Positions 30,411 through 42,055 are shown, counted from the stretch's first letter. The stretch is 64,000 nt of DNA from Porphyra umbilicalis (GCA_002049455.2 KV918796.1:1-64000), one strand, 5' to 3'. The notes: generated by a model not told the origin, from the letters alone. Numbers and translations: made by a program.

Positions 30411-31143
30411 TATGTTATTTAGATTAATTTATGAATTAATTAATCGATTGATTCATCGGCCCTTCGAGCCCCTTGAATTAATTAAACTTATGGCAGGTAC
30501 AGCCATTTACACCAGGACTCACCAGGACTGCGTCGTTGCGCCGTATTCCTCGGCGCTTGCAACCGTCCGGGGGCGGTAGCACCCATGACTTGGGTGGCGC
30601 CCAGCACCGCGTCAAACTCAGCCTTGACGTCACTGGGCTTGCGGCCAGGAGCGCTACCAGCCCTGCGAGGGGCAGCAGCTGGAGGAGAAAGGACCACGAG
30701 CGCAGGAGCGGCAGCCGGGCCACCGGCAACAGCAGGCACCGGGGCGCCACCCGTCCTTCCAATGCCCGCAAGGGCAGAGGTGCCAGCGGGGCTTCCAGTA
30801 CGAGGTAAAGGGGGTGATGGAGCATGACCGCCGGCACCTCCCGTGGCAGTGGGACGCTCAGATGAGTTGGGGGGGAGCATGGTGCACAAGCCCGTGGTGG
30901 GAACACGTACTGGGAAAGGGGGGGGGCGGTGGGGGTGCGACGCGCTGGTGCCGTGTGTGTGTGAGGGCGGGAATCTGCTCAAGTGTCCTCTGTACAAATG
31001 CCGACGCCGTCGTGGTGGTCAGCGAGGGAGGTACGTGTTCTCGATTGGTCCATCTTCGTCAAAAAATGTAATAAAATGCATTAAAAATGATAAAATCAAA
31101 AAATGAAGTTAATTAGTCTATTAATTAATTAAAGCCGGAGTAA
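30411..31143. repeat. AT-bracketed insert with a GC-rich core
   Basis: Resembles 25,535-26,032: ATTAATTAAT-rich tracts at 30,415-30,490 and 31,070-31,140 enclose a GC-rich core. The core has an open minus-strand frame (about 30,488-30,997) that is Pro/Ala-rich and unrecognised. The ends are approximate. Confidence 0.35.
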
Positions 31144-31400
31144 AAAATGTATCATCTTTTCCATCCATGCCTCAGATCCCTGAGGACACGAATGCAGACT
31201 GCCACCGCTGAAACGGAGAGCAAGTCCCGCGATCTAAGTATATGTGTGCATCACTACACTTTGAGAGCACCCTGTCCTAAAGGCCAGGGAACTGTCTCTA
31301 CCACAACAAGTATGGTCGCGAATCCGAAATCTGTTCGGGTACAAATTGCAGTTGACAGTTGGCGGAATGGGCAATGATTCCCCCTTCTCTCCCCCCCCGC

Positions 31401-32277
31401 TAGGGTTGTGCAACACGCCCCTTTTTGAAGGGCGTGCGGTCGTGACACGTTAAGACACGCCCTAAACAAGCCCTTCAACACTAAACACGCCCAACACGCC
31501 CTAAAGTAACACCCATAAACACTCCAATTAGCACCTACCAATGCTCTGCCTAAACTGCTCCATACGATACACAATCTTACAACGTCGTGTCAAACACATC
31601 CTGTTGATCTGACGAGGACCGCGGCCGCTGCCTGCCGCGCTCGACGCCCCACCCACCGCAGCAGCGACATCCTCCCTGCCGACGCTCCGCGCCACGTAAG
31701 CCTCGCAAATGCTCACAAGATCAGACTCTCGGAGACGAGGCGGCTGGCTGGCGCCGATTACTTCCGACGCTTCGTCGTTCGCTGTCGCTTCTCCCCGCCC
31801 GCGACATGCCTGGGACACCTCGCCCGACTCTTGCGGTGTGCTTCTGGCGTCGAATGCCAGGCCTGCGACCGCACCCGCGTCAGCGTTGTTCTCGTTGTCG
31901 GCAGCAGGGGGGGGGCTCCACTCGTCCTCGTAGTCATCATCGGGGTCCACCACTCCGCCGGTATCTTGACCAAAATCGCCCACGCGGGACCCCGGTGACA
32001 CCTTCTGGCGCGGCGCCGCCTTTTTGACCAGCGAAGCTCGCATTTGCAGCACCACCTTGGTCATGTCGGTCAATCGGTGGGGGTCGAGTCGGTTGCAATC
32101 CTTACACGACCACCTCACTGCAACCAGCCTAAAAAGTGCACATGAACCTGTAATTAAACACGACTAAAACACGCCCCATGTTTGGGCAGGCGTGCTGGCG
32201 TGACACGCCCTAAACACGCGATAAAACACGCCCTGGGCGTGTCCGTGAACACGCCTTGGGCGTGTTGCACAACCCTA
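31401..32277. mobile_element. 877-bp hAT-like element with CACGCCC arrays
   Basis: The inverted ends TAGGGTTGTGCAACACGCCC and its complement match over 20 bp. The flanks carry a perfect 8-bp duplication CCCCCCGC (31,393-31,400 and 32,278-32,285). Subterminal CACGCCC words cluster in both ends. An internal minus-strand ORF may be a transposase remnant. The length suggests an internal deletion derivative of a larger hAT. Confidence 0.92.
31528..32118 (-). pseudogene. Possible N-terminal transposase remnant
   Basis: An open frame of 196 codons entered at GTG; an ATG follows at residue 19. It begins with WSCKDCN and a TDMTKVVLQM helix, which resembles the start of a BED-type zinc finger. An acidic patch (DPDDDYEDEW) and a short basic C-terminus follow. 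No catalytic core is present. Its position inside hAT-like ends supports the idea; the motif match is weak. Confidence 0.4.
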
Positions 32278-32285
32278 CCCCCCGC

Positions 32286-33273
32286 CCCCCAGTTGCGCAG
32301 AGGGCGGCGGCCGAGGGGCGGCTGGCCGCTTTTTGGTGGCCGCCCGCGCCACCCCCGCGGCCGTCGTCGCCGCGGCCGTGGCGGCCCGCCCGGTCGGTGG
32401 GCGGCGGGGAGCAGCCAGCCGCCCGCCCATCTGGCGACGCCGTGGCCCGTGGCGGCGGAGGGCACCGCGGGGGGGGTCACCGCCCATCGGCCCGCGCGGG
32501 CGGCTCGCCGCGGCGCGGCCGGCGGCGGCGGCGACAGCCACCCGCCCGCCCCACTTGCCGCGCCCCGCACGGCGTGTCGGTACTACCGCCAGCCAGGGGC
32601 GGGACGGCGCGTGGGTGACAAAAAAAAAAAAAACGAGCAACGGGGGCCGCCGCCGCCCCCCGGCGGGCGCGGCCGGGGGCGGCAGAGGGGGCGGGTGGGA
32701 GCGACGACTGCACCCACGACCCGGCCGGTCGGCCGCGGCGGCGCGTGCCGCCCGTGCCGCCCGAGGCGTTGGGGGCACCCCCGTCGGGTGCGTCGACGCG
32801 GCCACGCGCGGCGGCCGCGGCGGCTGCAGCGGCGCGCCGCCGGCGACTCGCCGCCCGCCACGGCGGGCGACGGCGGGCCTTGCCGCCGGGCGCCCGCGAC
32901 CGGCAACGCCTGGGGAGCGACCCCCACCGCCGTCGGTCGGTGGCCGCCGCCGGCGGTCGAGGGGGGAGCGGCCCCACGCGGCGGGCTGCCGGGCGCGCCC
33001 GTGGCGGCGCTGACGGCGCCGCGGCGGCGGTCGCGGCACGCATTGCAGGAAAAGCATGAATGCAGGGCGCCGCGCAGGTGGTCCACGCCCCTCGGGGGAC
33101 GCCCACCCGCCCCGCCGTGCGCCGCCGCGACCGGCGGGGACGCCTGCGCCCGGCCCCCCCCCCCCCCGCCGGCGACCACCACCCCCCGCACAACTCCGCC
33201 CCGTCTGCCACACCCGCCGCCGCCTCCCCCCCCGCCAAATCGACGCCCACCACCGGCGGCCCCGCCCCCGCCC
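32286..33273. other. Very GC-rich stretch without a supportable gene
   Basis: Over 75% G+C by eye, with overlapping open frames on both strands, none with a recognisable domain. An A-run of about 13 lies near 32,618-32,632. Long frames here are expected from composition alone. Confidence 0.4.
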
Positions 33274-34322
33274 TCACACCTCGGCGACGCCCTCGATGAG
33301 CCAGCAGCCGCGGTACCCCCCCCCCCCTGGCGCACCATGCGGACACGGAGGAGTACCCCCCCTCCCCCCGCCCCCCCGCCGCCGGCCAGACCCGCACCAG
33401 CTGCACGAGGCGCTCTTCGGCCCACGGCTCCCCCGCCACCGCCGCCGCCGCCACCCCGTCGCCGCCGTCGCCGGCGCCCCCACCCCCACCCCCGCCCCCC
33501 CCGGGGCCCTCCCAAAACACGGGCCCACCGTCGAGCGCCACCCGCACGGCGCCGAGCAGCAGCGTGCCGCGGCCGCGGCCGCCGGGCGTCGACGCACGCC
33601 CCCCCCCCCCCCCTGTCCAACGCCACACACGGCGGCGGCCCAGACGGCGACCCCCCCCCCACAAAGGCGACCTCCCCCCCCCCGCGTCCGCCGTCCAATC
33701 CGACCGCGCGCCCGCGGCTTGGGCGGCCGACGCCCCCGGCGGCGGCGCCGAAAAAGCGTACGCGGTGGCCGTGTCGCCGACTTGCAGCGCCTCCAAGGCG
33801 GCGAGGAGGGCGGTGGGGGGGGGGAGCAACGCCGACGGGCGGGGGGGGTGGTGGGGGGGGGGGGGTTCCGCCGCACCGCCTCGAGCGCAAAGCGGGCGGC
33901 GAGGCGGCGGTCGTCGTCGTTGTCGTCGTTGCCGGCCGGGGGGGGGGGGGGGCACCCGTGCCGCCCGCACCAGTAGTAGAGGCGCGGATACAGGAGCGCC
34001 TGGGGGCTCGGGGGGGGGGCACCGACGGCGGGGTGGGGGCGGTCACAGGGCGGCCGGCCGGCCGGGGGGGGGCGCCGTGCGCCGCGGGGGGGGGGAGCGG
34101 CCGCCACCGCCCCGCCGACGGGCCGCCCAGGAAGGCCATGGTCGCGCGGCGCCAAGCGGGTGATGGAGACAGGTACTCGGCGCAGCACGGTGCGGAAGCA
34201 ACAAACACAGCCCAGCAGTTGCCGTCGTGGCGGCCGCGGGGGGGTCGAGGCCGCCGCGTCGCGTCGGGGACGCACAGCGCAACGGCGCAGGGCGCGGCGG
34301 CCGCGCGGCTGCTGTCGTCCAC
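33274..34322 (-). CDS. Putative host gene broken by homopolymer runs, divergent from the nuclease
   Basis: An ATG at 34,322 opens a minus-strand frame; further on, protein-like segments appear in changing frames: LLYPRLYYWCGRHGC, RRLAARFALEAVRRN, ALLAALEALQVGDTATAYAF, TLLLGAVRVALDGGPVFW, WAEERLVQLVRVW and WLIEGVAEV before a stop near 33,278. Frame changes coincide with C or G runs of 8-14, so the gene may be intact in reality. I do not recognise the family; the helical Leu/Ala segments give no firm clue. It shares a ~300-bp upstream region with the plus-strand nuclease gene. Confidence 0.35.
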
Positions 34323-34626
34323 GGGCGGCCGGGATCACCGAGGTCAATGGATCAGACGTGGTAGATTGCGTCTTTGATCCACGTGTGAGACGCATCGAAT
34401 TCCATCCACGATGTGGCCGATCTGCATGGATGGGCTCGGAAGGATCGGGATTCGATCCGGAAAACATCACAGAGCCCCATTTGTATTAATACTGTACGGT
34501 ACAGCAAGTCTGCAAAACAGCGAGGAGCCGAGCCTCGCGCGCTGAGCGTCGGCACCTCCCTCCGCCCATCCTTTCCCCCCCCATCACTGTGCTTCCGCCG
34601 GTACACGCGGCCACCCCACCGTCGCC
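34323..34626. other. Intergenic region between divergent genes
   Basis: Lower GC than both sides. It contains a palindrome GGATCGGGATTCGATCC near 34,442 and the word ACTGTACGGTACAG near 34,492. It may hold shared promoter elements, but no TATA box or known site can be named. Confidence 0.35.
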
Positions 34627-36836
34627 ATGCGGCCGCCGGCGTATTCTGGGTTGGACGCGTACGCCCCCCCCCCCCCCCCCCCCCACCCTCCCCCCCGGCG
34701 GCGCCGCTCCCCCCCCCCCCCCCCGGCCCCACTGAGGGCGGCCGGCGGGGCCTCCCCCTCCCCTTTGTCGCCACGTGGGCGGTCACTGGCCTCGTTGCCG
34801 CGGCGGTCCTCCTCGGCGGGCGCCCCCCCGAGCGACGGGCGGGTGCCGCCGCGGCCGCCCGCCGGCGCCGCCGGCGCCACGTGCACGACCGCCGCCGACT
34901 GCGCGGCGGTCGGCGGGGTGGCGTACAATTGTTCCACGCCGGGGCTAACGGCCATGGCGGCCATCCAGGGGGCGGGGCACGTGTCGCCGCTGGTCGGCGC
35001 GACGGTCACGACGGCGGGGGTGGTGACGGCCGCCACGCGGGGCTCACCCCCGTCCTACTACGTCCAAGACATTTATCCGGATGGGGACGCGGCGACGAGC
35101 GAGGCCATCTATGTGTTTCGGCCGACGGTCGTGGGGGGGGGGGGGGGGGGGGCCGCGCCGCTCGTCGGCGACGCCGTCACCGTGACGGGCACGGTCGTGG
35201 AGTTTGTGCCCCGCCGCGGCGGCGCCGCGGCGCTGCCCCTCACCGAACTCGTGCGCGCCCGCCTGACGGCCTTGACGGCCGGCGGCGGGCACCCCGTGGA
35301 CGCCATCCCGGCGTTTGCGCCGCCGCCGACGCTGTCGGCGGCGGGCTCCTACCCGCCCCCCCCCAGTCGCGGCGCCGCCGTCGACCTGACGGCGGGTGCC
35401 GGCGGCGCCGTCTGCGCCGGCGACGCCTCGGACGACGCCCTGTGCTACTACGAGCGCTCCGAATCGATGCTCGTGTCGGTCGTCGGCGCCGTTGCCGCGT
35501 CGTCTGAGCTGGCGTATGGGGAGCTCGGCGTCGTTGGTGGGCGCCCGGGCGGCCGCCCGGGCGACAGCCCGACCAACGCGGCGGGGGGGCTGGCCGCCGT
35601 CACCGCGACCGACTGGCGGGGGGAGCTGCTCCTCGTCGACGGGGGGCTCGTGCAGCGTCCGGCGGGACGCCGCGGGACGACCATGGGCCAACGCCTGCGC
35701 CCGTTCCGGGCGCTCGTGTCGTACGGCTTTGGCTCGTACCGGCTGTACAATACGGAGCCGCTGGTGGCGGCGCCGCTCGCGGTGCCGCCCCTCGAAACTG
35801 CCTGCCACGGGGGGTGTGCGGCGCGCCGGGGGCCGCGCCGCCCCGCCACCGCCGCCGCGGCGGCGCCGCCCCTCCGCGTCGCGACCTACAATATCGAAAA
35901 CAAGGTTGCCGACGACGGCGCCCTCGCGCGCGTCGGCGAGGTCATTGGCGGACGCCTCGGGTGCCCGCACGTGGTGGGCCTGCAGGAGGTTGGCACCACC
36001 GCGGGCGCGGGCGCCGACGGCACCGCGTCGGCGGCGGCGACGCTCGCCGCCCTCGTCGCCGCGGCCAACCGCGCGTGTCGGGCGGCGGGCACCGCGTACG
36101 CGGCCGCCGAGGTGGCGCCCGTCGCGGGCGCCGACGGCGGCAAGCCGGGCCTCGACATCCGCGTGGCGGTGTTGTACGACACGGCGGCGTTGACGCTCGA
36201 GCGGCGGGCGCCGCCGGGGGGGGCCGCCGCCGCCGCCGTGACGGCCACGGCGTACAGGCCGCCCCTGGGGGGGTTGACCGTCAACCCCGGGCGCGTGGCG
36301 CTGACGACCGCCGCGTTTCGGCGGTCGCGCGAGCCCCTGGCCGTGCAGTTTGGGTTGACGGGGCCGCTCGCGGCGGCGGCGGGCGCGCCCCCCCGCCGCG
36401 TCTTTGTCGTTGTCAACCACTGGAACTCCAAGGGCCGCGACGCGCCCTTGGCGGGCGCCCTCCGCCCCTCGCCGCAGCCGTCGCAGGTGCAGCGGCGGGC
36501 GCAGGCCGCCGCCGTGGCCGCCTTTGTGCGCACCCTCCCGCCGGCCAACCCGGTGTTTGTCGTTGGGGACTTGAACGACTTTTGGTTTTCGTCGCCGGTC
36601 GCGGCGCTGGCGGCGGGCGGCGGGCTGACCAACCTCTGGTCGACGCTCCCGCTGGCCGACCGCTACTCGTATGCCTACCAGGGGCGGCTGCAGACGTTGG
36701 ACCACGTGCTCGTGCGGCCGGCGGCGCTGGCCGACGCGTGCTGCTTGTGCTCCCCACACACCACGACGGGGGGGGGGTCGGCGCCCGCCTGGCCGTGAGT
36801 GACCACGACCCGATCGTCGCGTCGTGCACGCTGTGA
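34627..36836 (+). CDS. ExeM/NucH-like secreted nuclease (OB-fold + EEP domain)
   Basis: Family layout is clear. After a Pro/Arg-rich N-terminus and a small CTTAADC...YNC segment comes an OB-fold-like domain (residues about 110-215: IQGAGHVSPLVG, YYVQDIYPDGD, VGDAVTVTGTV). An endonuclease/exonuclease/phosphatase domain follows (about 415-735). Catalytic blocks: ATYNIEN (417), GLQEVG (448), RVAVLYD, VVNHWNSKG (596), VVGDLNDF (644), TLDHVLV (690), and SDHDPIVASC. The last block is in another frame, so a G-run at about 36,769-36,777 shifts the frame; without it the gene ends at 36,836. A hydrophobic stretch FVATWAVTGLVAAAVLL, like a signal peptide, lies in an alternate frame upstream, between C runs at 34,661-34,682 and 34,709-34,724. 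The family degrades extracellular DNA in bacteria; this may be a transferred gene. Confidence 0.85.
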
Positions 36837-37285
36837 GGGGGCGGCGGGGCGTGCGAAGCGGTGGGGGGGGGGGGGGGGCAGGCGGCCCTGGGGGGTTGTG
36901 GCAGCGGCAGATGGCCGGCAGCGAGCTGTCGCCCGTTGGTGTCGGCGGGACGGCCGTGGCGGCGCCGGTTACTGCACCTGTGCGCACGCCGACGGCCTCC
37001 CGTCCACGCGGCCGCTGCGTCGCGCCCGTCCGCGTCGGCGCTCCCTCTGTCACCGCCTTACCCCACGGGTGCCCCCCCCCTTTCCGTGGCTTCCCGCCGC
37101 CCCCTCTGCCACGGGACGATCACACCGGGGTGCTGCAGCGCGCAATTGACGTCGTTGTGCCCGACGCAGCGGGTTGGGCGGCGGCCGCTGTCGCCGCCGC
37201 CTCCCCCCCTCCCTACCCTCGCCCTGTGAAAAGCTGCAAGGGCCTTGCTACATCACCCCCAACCATATAGCGAGAACTCACTGTA
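36837..37285. other. Nuclease downstream region
   Basis: GC-rich with a G-run near 36,863-36,877; open frames overlap on the plus strand but no domain is seen. The last part becomes AT-richer approaching the TIR element at 37,286. Nothing further is supported. Confidence 0.4.
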
Positions 37286-37658
37286 CAGCCGTTCTTTCAA
37301 AAATCCCGCACTCCAACTGTTGCAAAAACATTCCGAATTGGCCTCTACGACCTAGTGAGGTAATACCAGCCTTGGCTGCTGAGATTCAAAAGCCAAGGCT
37401 CAAAAGCCAACCCCCCCACCCCGTGCATGCGTGCAGGTGCGCGTTCCGCAGCCCTTACAGACAGAGTGCTGACAGAAGCGGCGCAGCGTGAGGGACTGCT
37501 ACCCGTGCATCATGAGGACTTCAACTCCCTGTACTGCCGGTGAGATGAGCGCCCATCTAGACGCTTTGCTGTTTTCCTTTCGACGTTCTCATAGCGACAT
37601 CTCCGTTCATGTGCGTGTTGGTGGGCGAGAAGATTTCGCCCTTCTGGCCCCGTTCCCC

Positions 37659-38150
37659 CGCGGCCGCCCGCCGCCCCGCGGCCGCCCGCCGCCTCGCGGC
37701 CGCCCGCCGCCCCGCGGCCGCCCGCCGCCCCGCGGCCGCCCGCCGCCCCGCGGCCGCCCGCCGCCCCGCGGCCGCCCGCCGCCCCGCGGCCGCCCGCCGC
37801 CCCGCGGCCGCCCGCCGCCCCGCGGCCGCCCGCCGCCCCGCGGCCGCCCGCCGCCCCGCGGCCGCCCGCCGCCCCGCGGCCGCCCGCCGCCCCGCGGCCG
37901 CCCGCCGCCCCGCGGCCGCCCGCCGCCCCGCGGCCGCCCGCCGCCCCGCGGCCGCCCGCCGCCCCGCGGCCGCCCGCCGCCCCGCGGCCGCCCGCCGCCC
38001 CGCGGCCGCCCGCCGCCCCGCGGCCGCCCGCCGCCCCGCGGCCGCCCGCCGCCCCGCGGCCGCCCGCCGCCCCGCGGCCGCCCGCCGCCCCGCGGCCGCC
38101 CGCCGCTCCGCGGCCGCCCGCCGCTCCGCGGCCGCCCGCCGCTCCGCCGC
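37659..38150 (+). repeat. 18-bp minisatellite with a NotI and SacII site in each unit
   Basis: About 27 nearly identical units of CGCGGCCGCCCGCCGCCC. Each unit contains GCGGCCGC (NotI) and CCGCGG (SacII across the unit junction), and every unit is CpG-dense. All six frames are open; one reads RGRPPP on the plus strand and another GGGRPR on the minus strand, so an open frame here says nothing about coding. Confidence 0.95.
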
Positions 38151-38860
38151 TCCCCGCCCACCTGCCGCTTACCGCCGCCCCGCCGCTCCCCGCCCACCTG
38201 CCGCTGCTCGCCGCCCCGCGGCTGCCCGCCGCCCCGCGGCCGCCCGCCGCCCGCCGCTCCGCGGCCGCCCGCCGCTCCGCGGCCGCCCGCCGCTCCGCCG
38301 CTCCCCGCCCACCTGCCGCTTACCGCCGCCCCGCCGCTCCCCGCCCACCTGCCGCTGCTCGCCGCCCCGCGGCTGCCCGCCGCCCCTTGGCTGCCCGCGG
38401 CCGGCCGCCCCGCCGCTGGCTGCTGCCCCGCCGCTGCCCGCCGTCCCGCCGCTGGCTGCCGCCCCGCCGCTGCCCGCCGCCGGCCGCGCCGCCGCTCCCC
38501 TCCCCCCCGCCGCTGCCCGCCGCCCCTCCGCTGCCCGCCGCCGGCCGCGCCGCCGCTCCCCTCCCCCCCGCCGCTGGCTGCCGCCCCGCGGCTGCCCGCC
38601 GCCCCGCTGCTCCCCTCCCCCCCGCCGCTTTCCGCCCACCTGCCGCTGCTCGCCGCCCCGCCGCTGCCCGCCGCCCCGCGGCTGCCCGTGGCCGGCCGCC
38701 CCGCCGCTGGCTGCCGCCCCGCGGCTGTCCTCCGCCCCGCTGCTCCCCTCCCCCCGCCGCTGGCCGCCGCCCCGCCGCTTCCCGCCGCCCCGCGGCTCCC
38801 CGCCTTCCCACCGCTCCCCGCCCCCTCGCTGCCCTCGCGGGTGGCCGGCGGCGGCCGGAG
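38151..38860 (+). repeat. Degenerate higher-order extension of the minisatellite
   Basis: Diverged GCCGCC/CCGCTGCCCGCC units continue for ~700 bp. A block of about 140 bp starting near 38,124 is repeated near 38,265, giving a second repeat level. Continuous open frames follow from the repeat and are not taken as genes. Confidence 0.8.
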
Positions 38861-40866
38861 GCGGCACCTCTTTTGGGGGGTGGTCGGCGACGGTGGCGAC
38901 CGGCGGCCGCTGCTGGCGGGAGGAGCGGCCGGAGGGGAGGGAGATCGGGCACAGCGGTTGGCGTCAGGGTGGGCTGTCGTCCAGGGGGCTGAAAGGCCTC
39001 GGTACCTGGGGCCGGCCATTGCTGGGGTGGGCGGGCGGTCGGTGAGGGAGGCGGCTGGTGGCCGGCGGTGGGGGTGGTCAGTGGAGGGGGTGGCCGGCGG
39101 CGGGGGTGGCCGGCGGCGGGGGTCATCGGCGGTGGGGTCGATTGGATGCATGTCTGGGGGACACATAGCGACTTACAGGGATAACACAGAGTTGTTTGGC
39201 TGCGTGCTACCTCTATGGGCGACTCGTAGGCACGAAACTGGAGTTCTGACTGGTATGGAGGCACACTACGCTCAGTGGGCATTCTACGACCGTGCTGGTG
39301 TGGGTTTTTAGGGTCCGTTAAGAGTACATGATGTAGCAAAGCCAACGCACACAGAAAGTTGGCCAGCAGATAGGCAGGGCACCGTGGGGAGGTAGCGGCA
39401 TATCGGGTCCCTGTGAAGTTGAAGGGGCGAAAATCATAGGAAGGAAGCGTCTGTACGCTTAGCGACTCGCATTTTCGTTCCCAGGACCCTTCAAAGCACC
39501 ACGTACAAGTCTCTTTAGAAAAATGGTGTTTGGGTCAAGTTCCGCCCGGACATGTCGTTCGCTCCTCCCTCTTGCACCGGATGGAAGCATGTAACATGGC
39601 AATGACCAGACTATACGGACCCCCACCAAAGCTGCACAAAATAGGTACAGGGTACTGTAGGAGATGTGCTGTGCTGTTTTTTTCGCAAGAAAACGTGCAG
39701 AACTGCTGTAGGCAGCAAGAGAAGCGCAGAGCGCATCCCACTGGATTACACAGTGTCAGAGAAAACACGTAATCCACTGGACTGAGCAGTGTCTGTGCCG
39801 ATCTGCGGACTCGACGGTATCTGAAACACTGTCAGAGGGTGGCCATTCACACTGCGAGGTGGTATGATTATATCTTTTCGCTCGACTGCTGTTTTCCTCC
39901 ACTGCCGCTGCCTCCCCCCACTGCCGCTGCTTTCTCCCAGTGCATCAGCCTCCCTCCATCGCCGCTGCCTCCCTCCACCGCCGCTGCCTCCCCACATCGC
40001 TGCTGCGCCCCCCCATCCCCGTTGCGTCCCCCGATTCCTGCGGCCTTCCGCCTTTCCTACTGCGTCCCCTCTTCGCTGCTGCCCTTCGTCACAGGTTCTG
40101 GCCCTCCCTACCAGGGCTCCGACCCCCACAACTGCTACCCATTCCTCCCACTAGTGCTGCCCCCCCCTTCACTGGTGCTGCGCCCCCTCCATCCGTGCTA
40201 CCCCCCCTCCTACCCGAGCTGCCCCCCCCCCCCACTGGTACTGCCCACCCCGACCGGTGCTGCCCCCCTCCCACCCGAGCTGCCCCCCTCCCACCCGAGC
40301 TGCCCCCCCCCCACTGGTACTGCCCACCCCCACCGGTCGGCGCAGCCACAGCGGCGACCGTAGTCACGGAATGGTGTGGCAAGGACACCTGGGTCAGGAA
40401 CGGGAGGGAGGCGGCAGCCCCCATCAGCGGCGGTGGTCGCCCACCCCTGGAAGGAACGACGAGCAACGACAGCAGCGCCCGGCGGCGGTGGTGGTGGCTC
40501 TCGCATGTGCGGGGCGGCGAGCGGCGGCGGTCGTGCATGGCCGTCATGCATGGCGCGGCAGCGTCGATGGCCCATCCCCGTCAAATGCCCAGCCCAACGG
40601 AATCAACGGCTGCGTATCGAGTAAAATGATATTCGCCCCGTTTCAAAGTAGCGAAATCGCAGGTGATAGTAAGTCTCCAGGAAATACAATACAGGATTTA
40701 TTATCCAATCGCATCCCCCATTCCACCCTCCCAAACGCCAACCCTCCTTGGCGGCAAATCGCCGCTGAGCCAAGGCTGGCTTTTTCTCGCCTCCTACGAC
40801 CCCGCAGTGGCCGATTTGGAACACTTCCGCAACACTTGGAGTGCGGGATTTTTTATAGACCGGCTG

Positions 40867-42055
40867 CAGTGAAGGCGTAGAGGTGCGCTCGTGGACGCTG
40901 GGAGAGGGGCAACCGGGCGCTGCTGTTTCCTCGTGCTCACCGCCATGGGCGTGGTATTGTGCACGTTGCCCGCTTGTGGTTCTTCTTTTCTCTTCGCTTT
41001 GTGACGGTGGTCACTTTCTCAACTGGATGGGCCTCGTCTCGGGTGGTACAGTAGGAGCTGCTCGAGAGCGCATCTCCTCTATAGGGGTAGCCAGAGGTGG
41101 TCTATCCTTTTGTGCGCATGTCTTTCGTTGATTTCTCCTTTTCTGTGCACTCTCGCTCGTACTGTCCCGTGAGGTGACAGACGCCACGGTGGAGCCCCAT
41201 CCTGATGGCGGCACTACCTCGGAAGGCTGAGTGTCTGCCTGGTACCGCCAGCCAACACCGTGGCCGCCACGGGCGCAGCTCCTCCCCAGCGCCACCCCCC
41301 GCTAGGCGGCGGCGCCACCCAACCAGACGCCCGCCGCCACTCCGCCGTGCCACCAGCAACCCAACGCGCGCCACGGTGGCCGCCGCCGCCATGGGCTCGG
41401 GCGGCCGCGGCACGGCCGGCGGCAGCAGGGGTCCGTGTGGCGCCCCGCCGCACGCGGTGGAGGGCGGGCGTCGGTGGCCACCCGCTGCCGCCCCGTGGAG
41501 GGCAGGGCCAACGCGGCACGGGGAGGCCGGCCGTTTGGCGGACGGCGGGGGGGGGGGGGGACGGTGGGGACGTCGAGATGTGTGGAAGCACGGGTAGAGA
41601 CGGTCAGTGAGCGGGGGATGGACATGGGAAGAAAAAAAGGAAAGCATCGGAAGCACGGGCAGGGACGGTCGGCGGGCGAGGTGCGGGAAGAAATGGCACT
41701 GTCGGGAGGCGAGCAAGGGCGTGCGGAGGCGACGCTGAGTCGGATCTGCTCCACTGCCGCGCCAACAGCTGCCTGTTGACCACCGTTGGGCGGCGGCATC
41801 CACGCCGCCGGTAGTTGCCTCACCGATGAACGGCGGTGGGTGCTGTGCGAGCGCGACGGCCCGGTGACGTCGGCGCGGGTCCGACCCCGGTGGGTGGCCC
41901 CCGGAGCCGAGTTCGATTGTAACGCACGGGTCTGGCAGTACTCGCTCGCCAGGGACAGCACCCTGCTAGCGGTCAAACCGTGAAGGTTGGCTGGCAGGCG
42001 GCACGGTGCCTTGCCGAACCGGGTGTACAGCATACATGGCGTGAGCGACGCCATA
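40867..42055. other. Region without a supportable gene
   Basis: Overlapping open frames occur on both strands, for example minus 41,803-41,102 and plus 41,205-41,597, in a GC-rich core with a G-run near 41,548-41,559. They are Arg/Pro/Ala-rich with no recognisable domain. I see no promoter or RNA gene. Confidence 0.35.

Larger units (their letters stand above)
37286..40866. mobile_element. 3.6-kb TIR element carrying a NotI minisatellite
   Basis: The left end (37,286-37,355) and right end (40,795-40,866) are inverted repeats of about 70 bp starting CAGCCGTTC / CAGCCGGTC, then the shared AATCCCGCACTCCAA. The left end follows TA; the right end is followed by CA, so a TA duplication is probable but imperfect. 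The same terminal sequence makes up the 143-bp foldback at 42,056. No transposase is recognisable. The interior is a Pro/Ala-type minisatellite (37,659-38,860), a G-rich stretch, and a C/T-rich low-complexity block (39,895-40,340). TA targets suggest a Tc1/mariner-like group (inference). Confidence 0.75.

Noticed and set aside
32182-34377. 731-codon plus-strand frame
   Set aside because: It starts inside a transposon end, runs antisense to better protein-like segments and has only Arg/Pro composition.
34427-34475. tRNA-like B-box (GGATTCGATCC) upstream of the nuclease
   Set aside because: It is a simple palindrome; no D-arm or anticodon arm can be drawn around it.
37488-39311. 607-codon RGRPPP-repeat frame
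   Set aside because: It is produced by the 18-bp minisatellite, which is open in other frames too; no ordered domain flanks it.
39839-40363. Pro/Ser-rich frames in the C/T-rich block
   Set aside because: Imperfect ~20-bp repeats (CTGCCCCCCTCCCACCCGAG type) explain the open frames.
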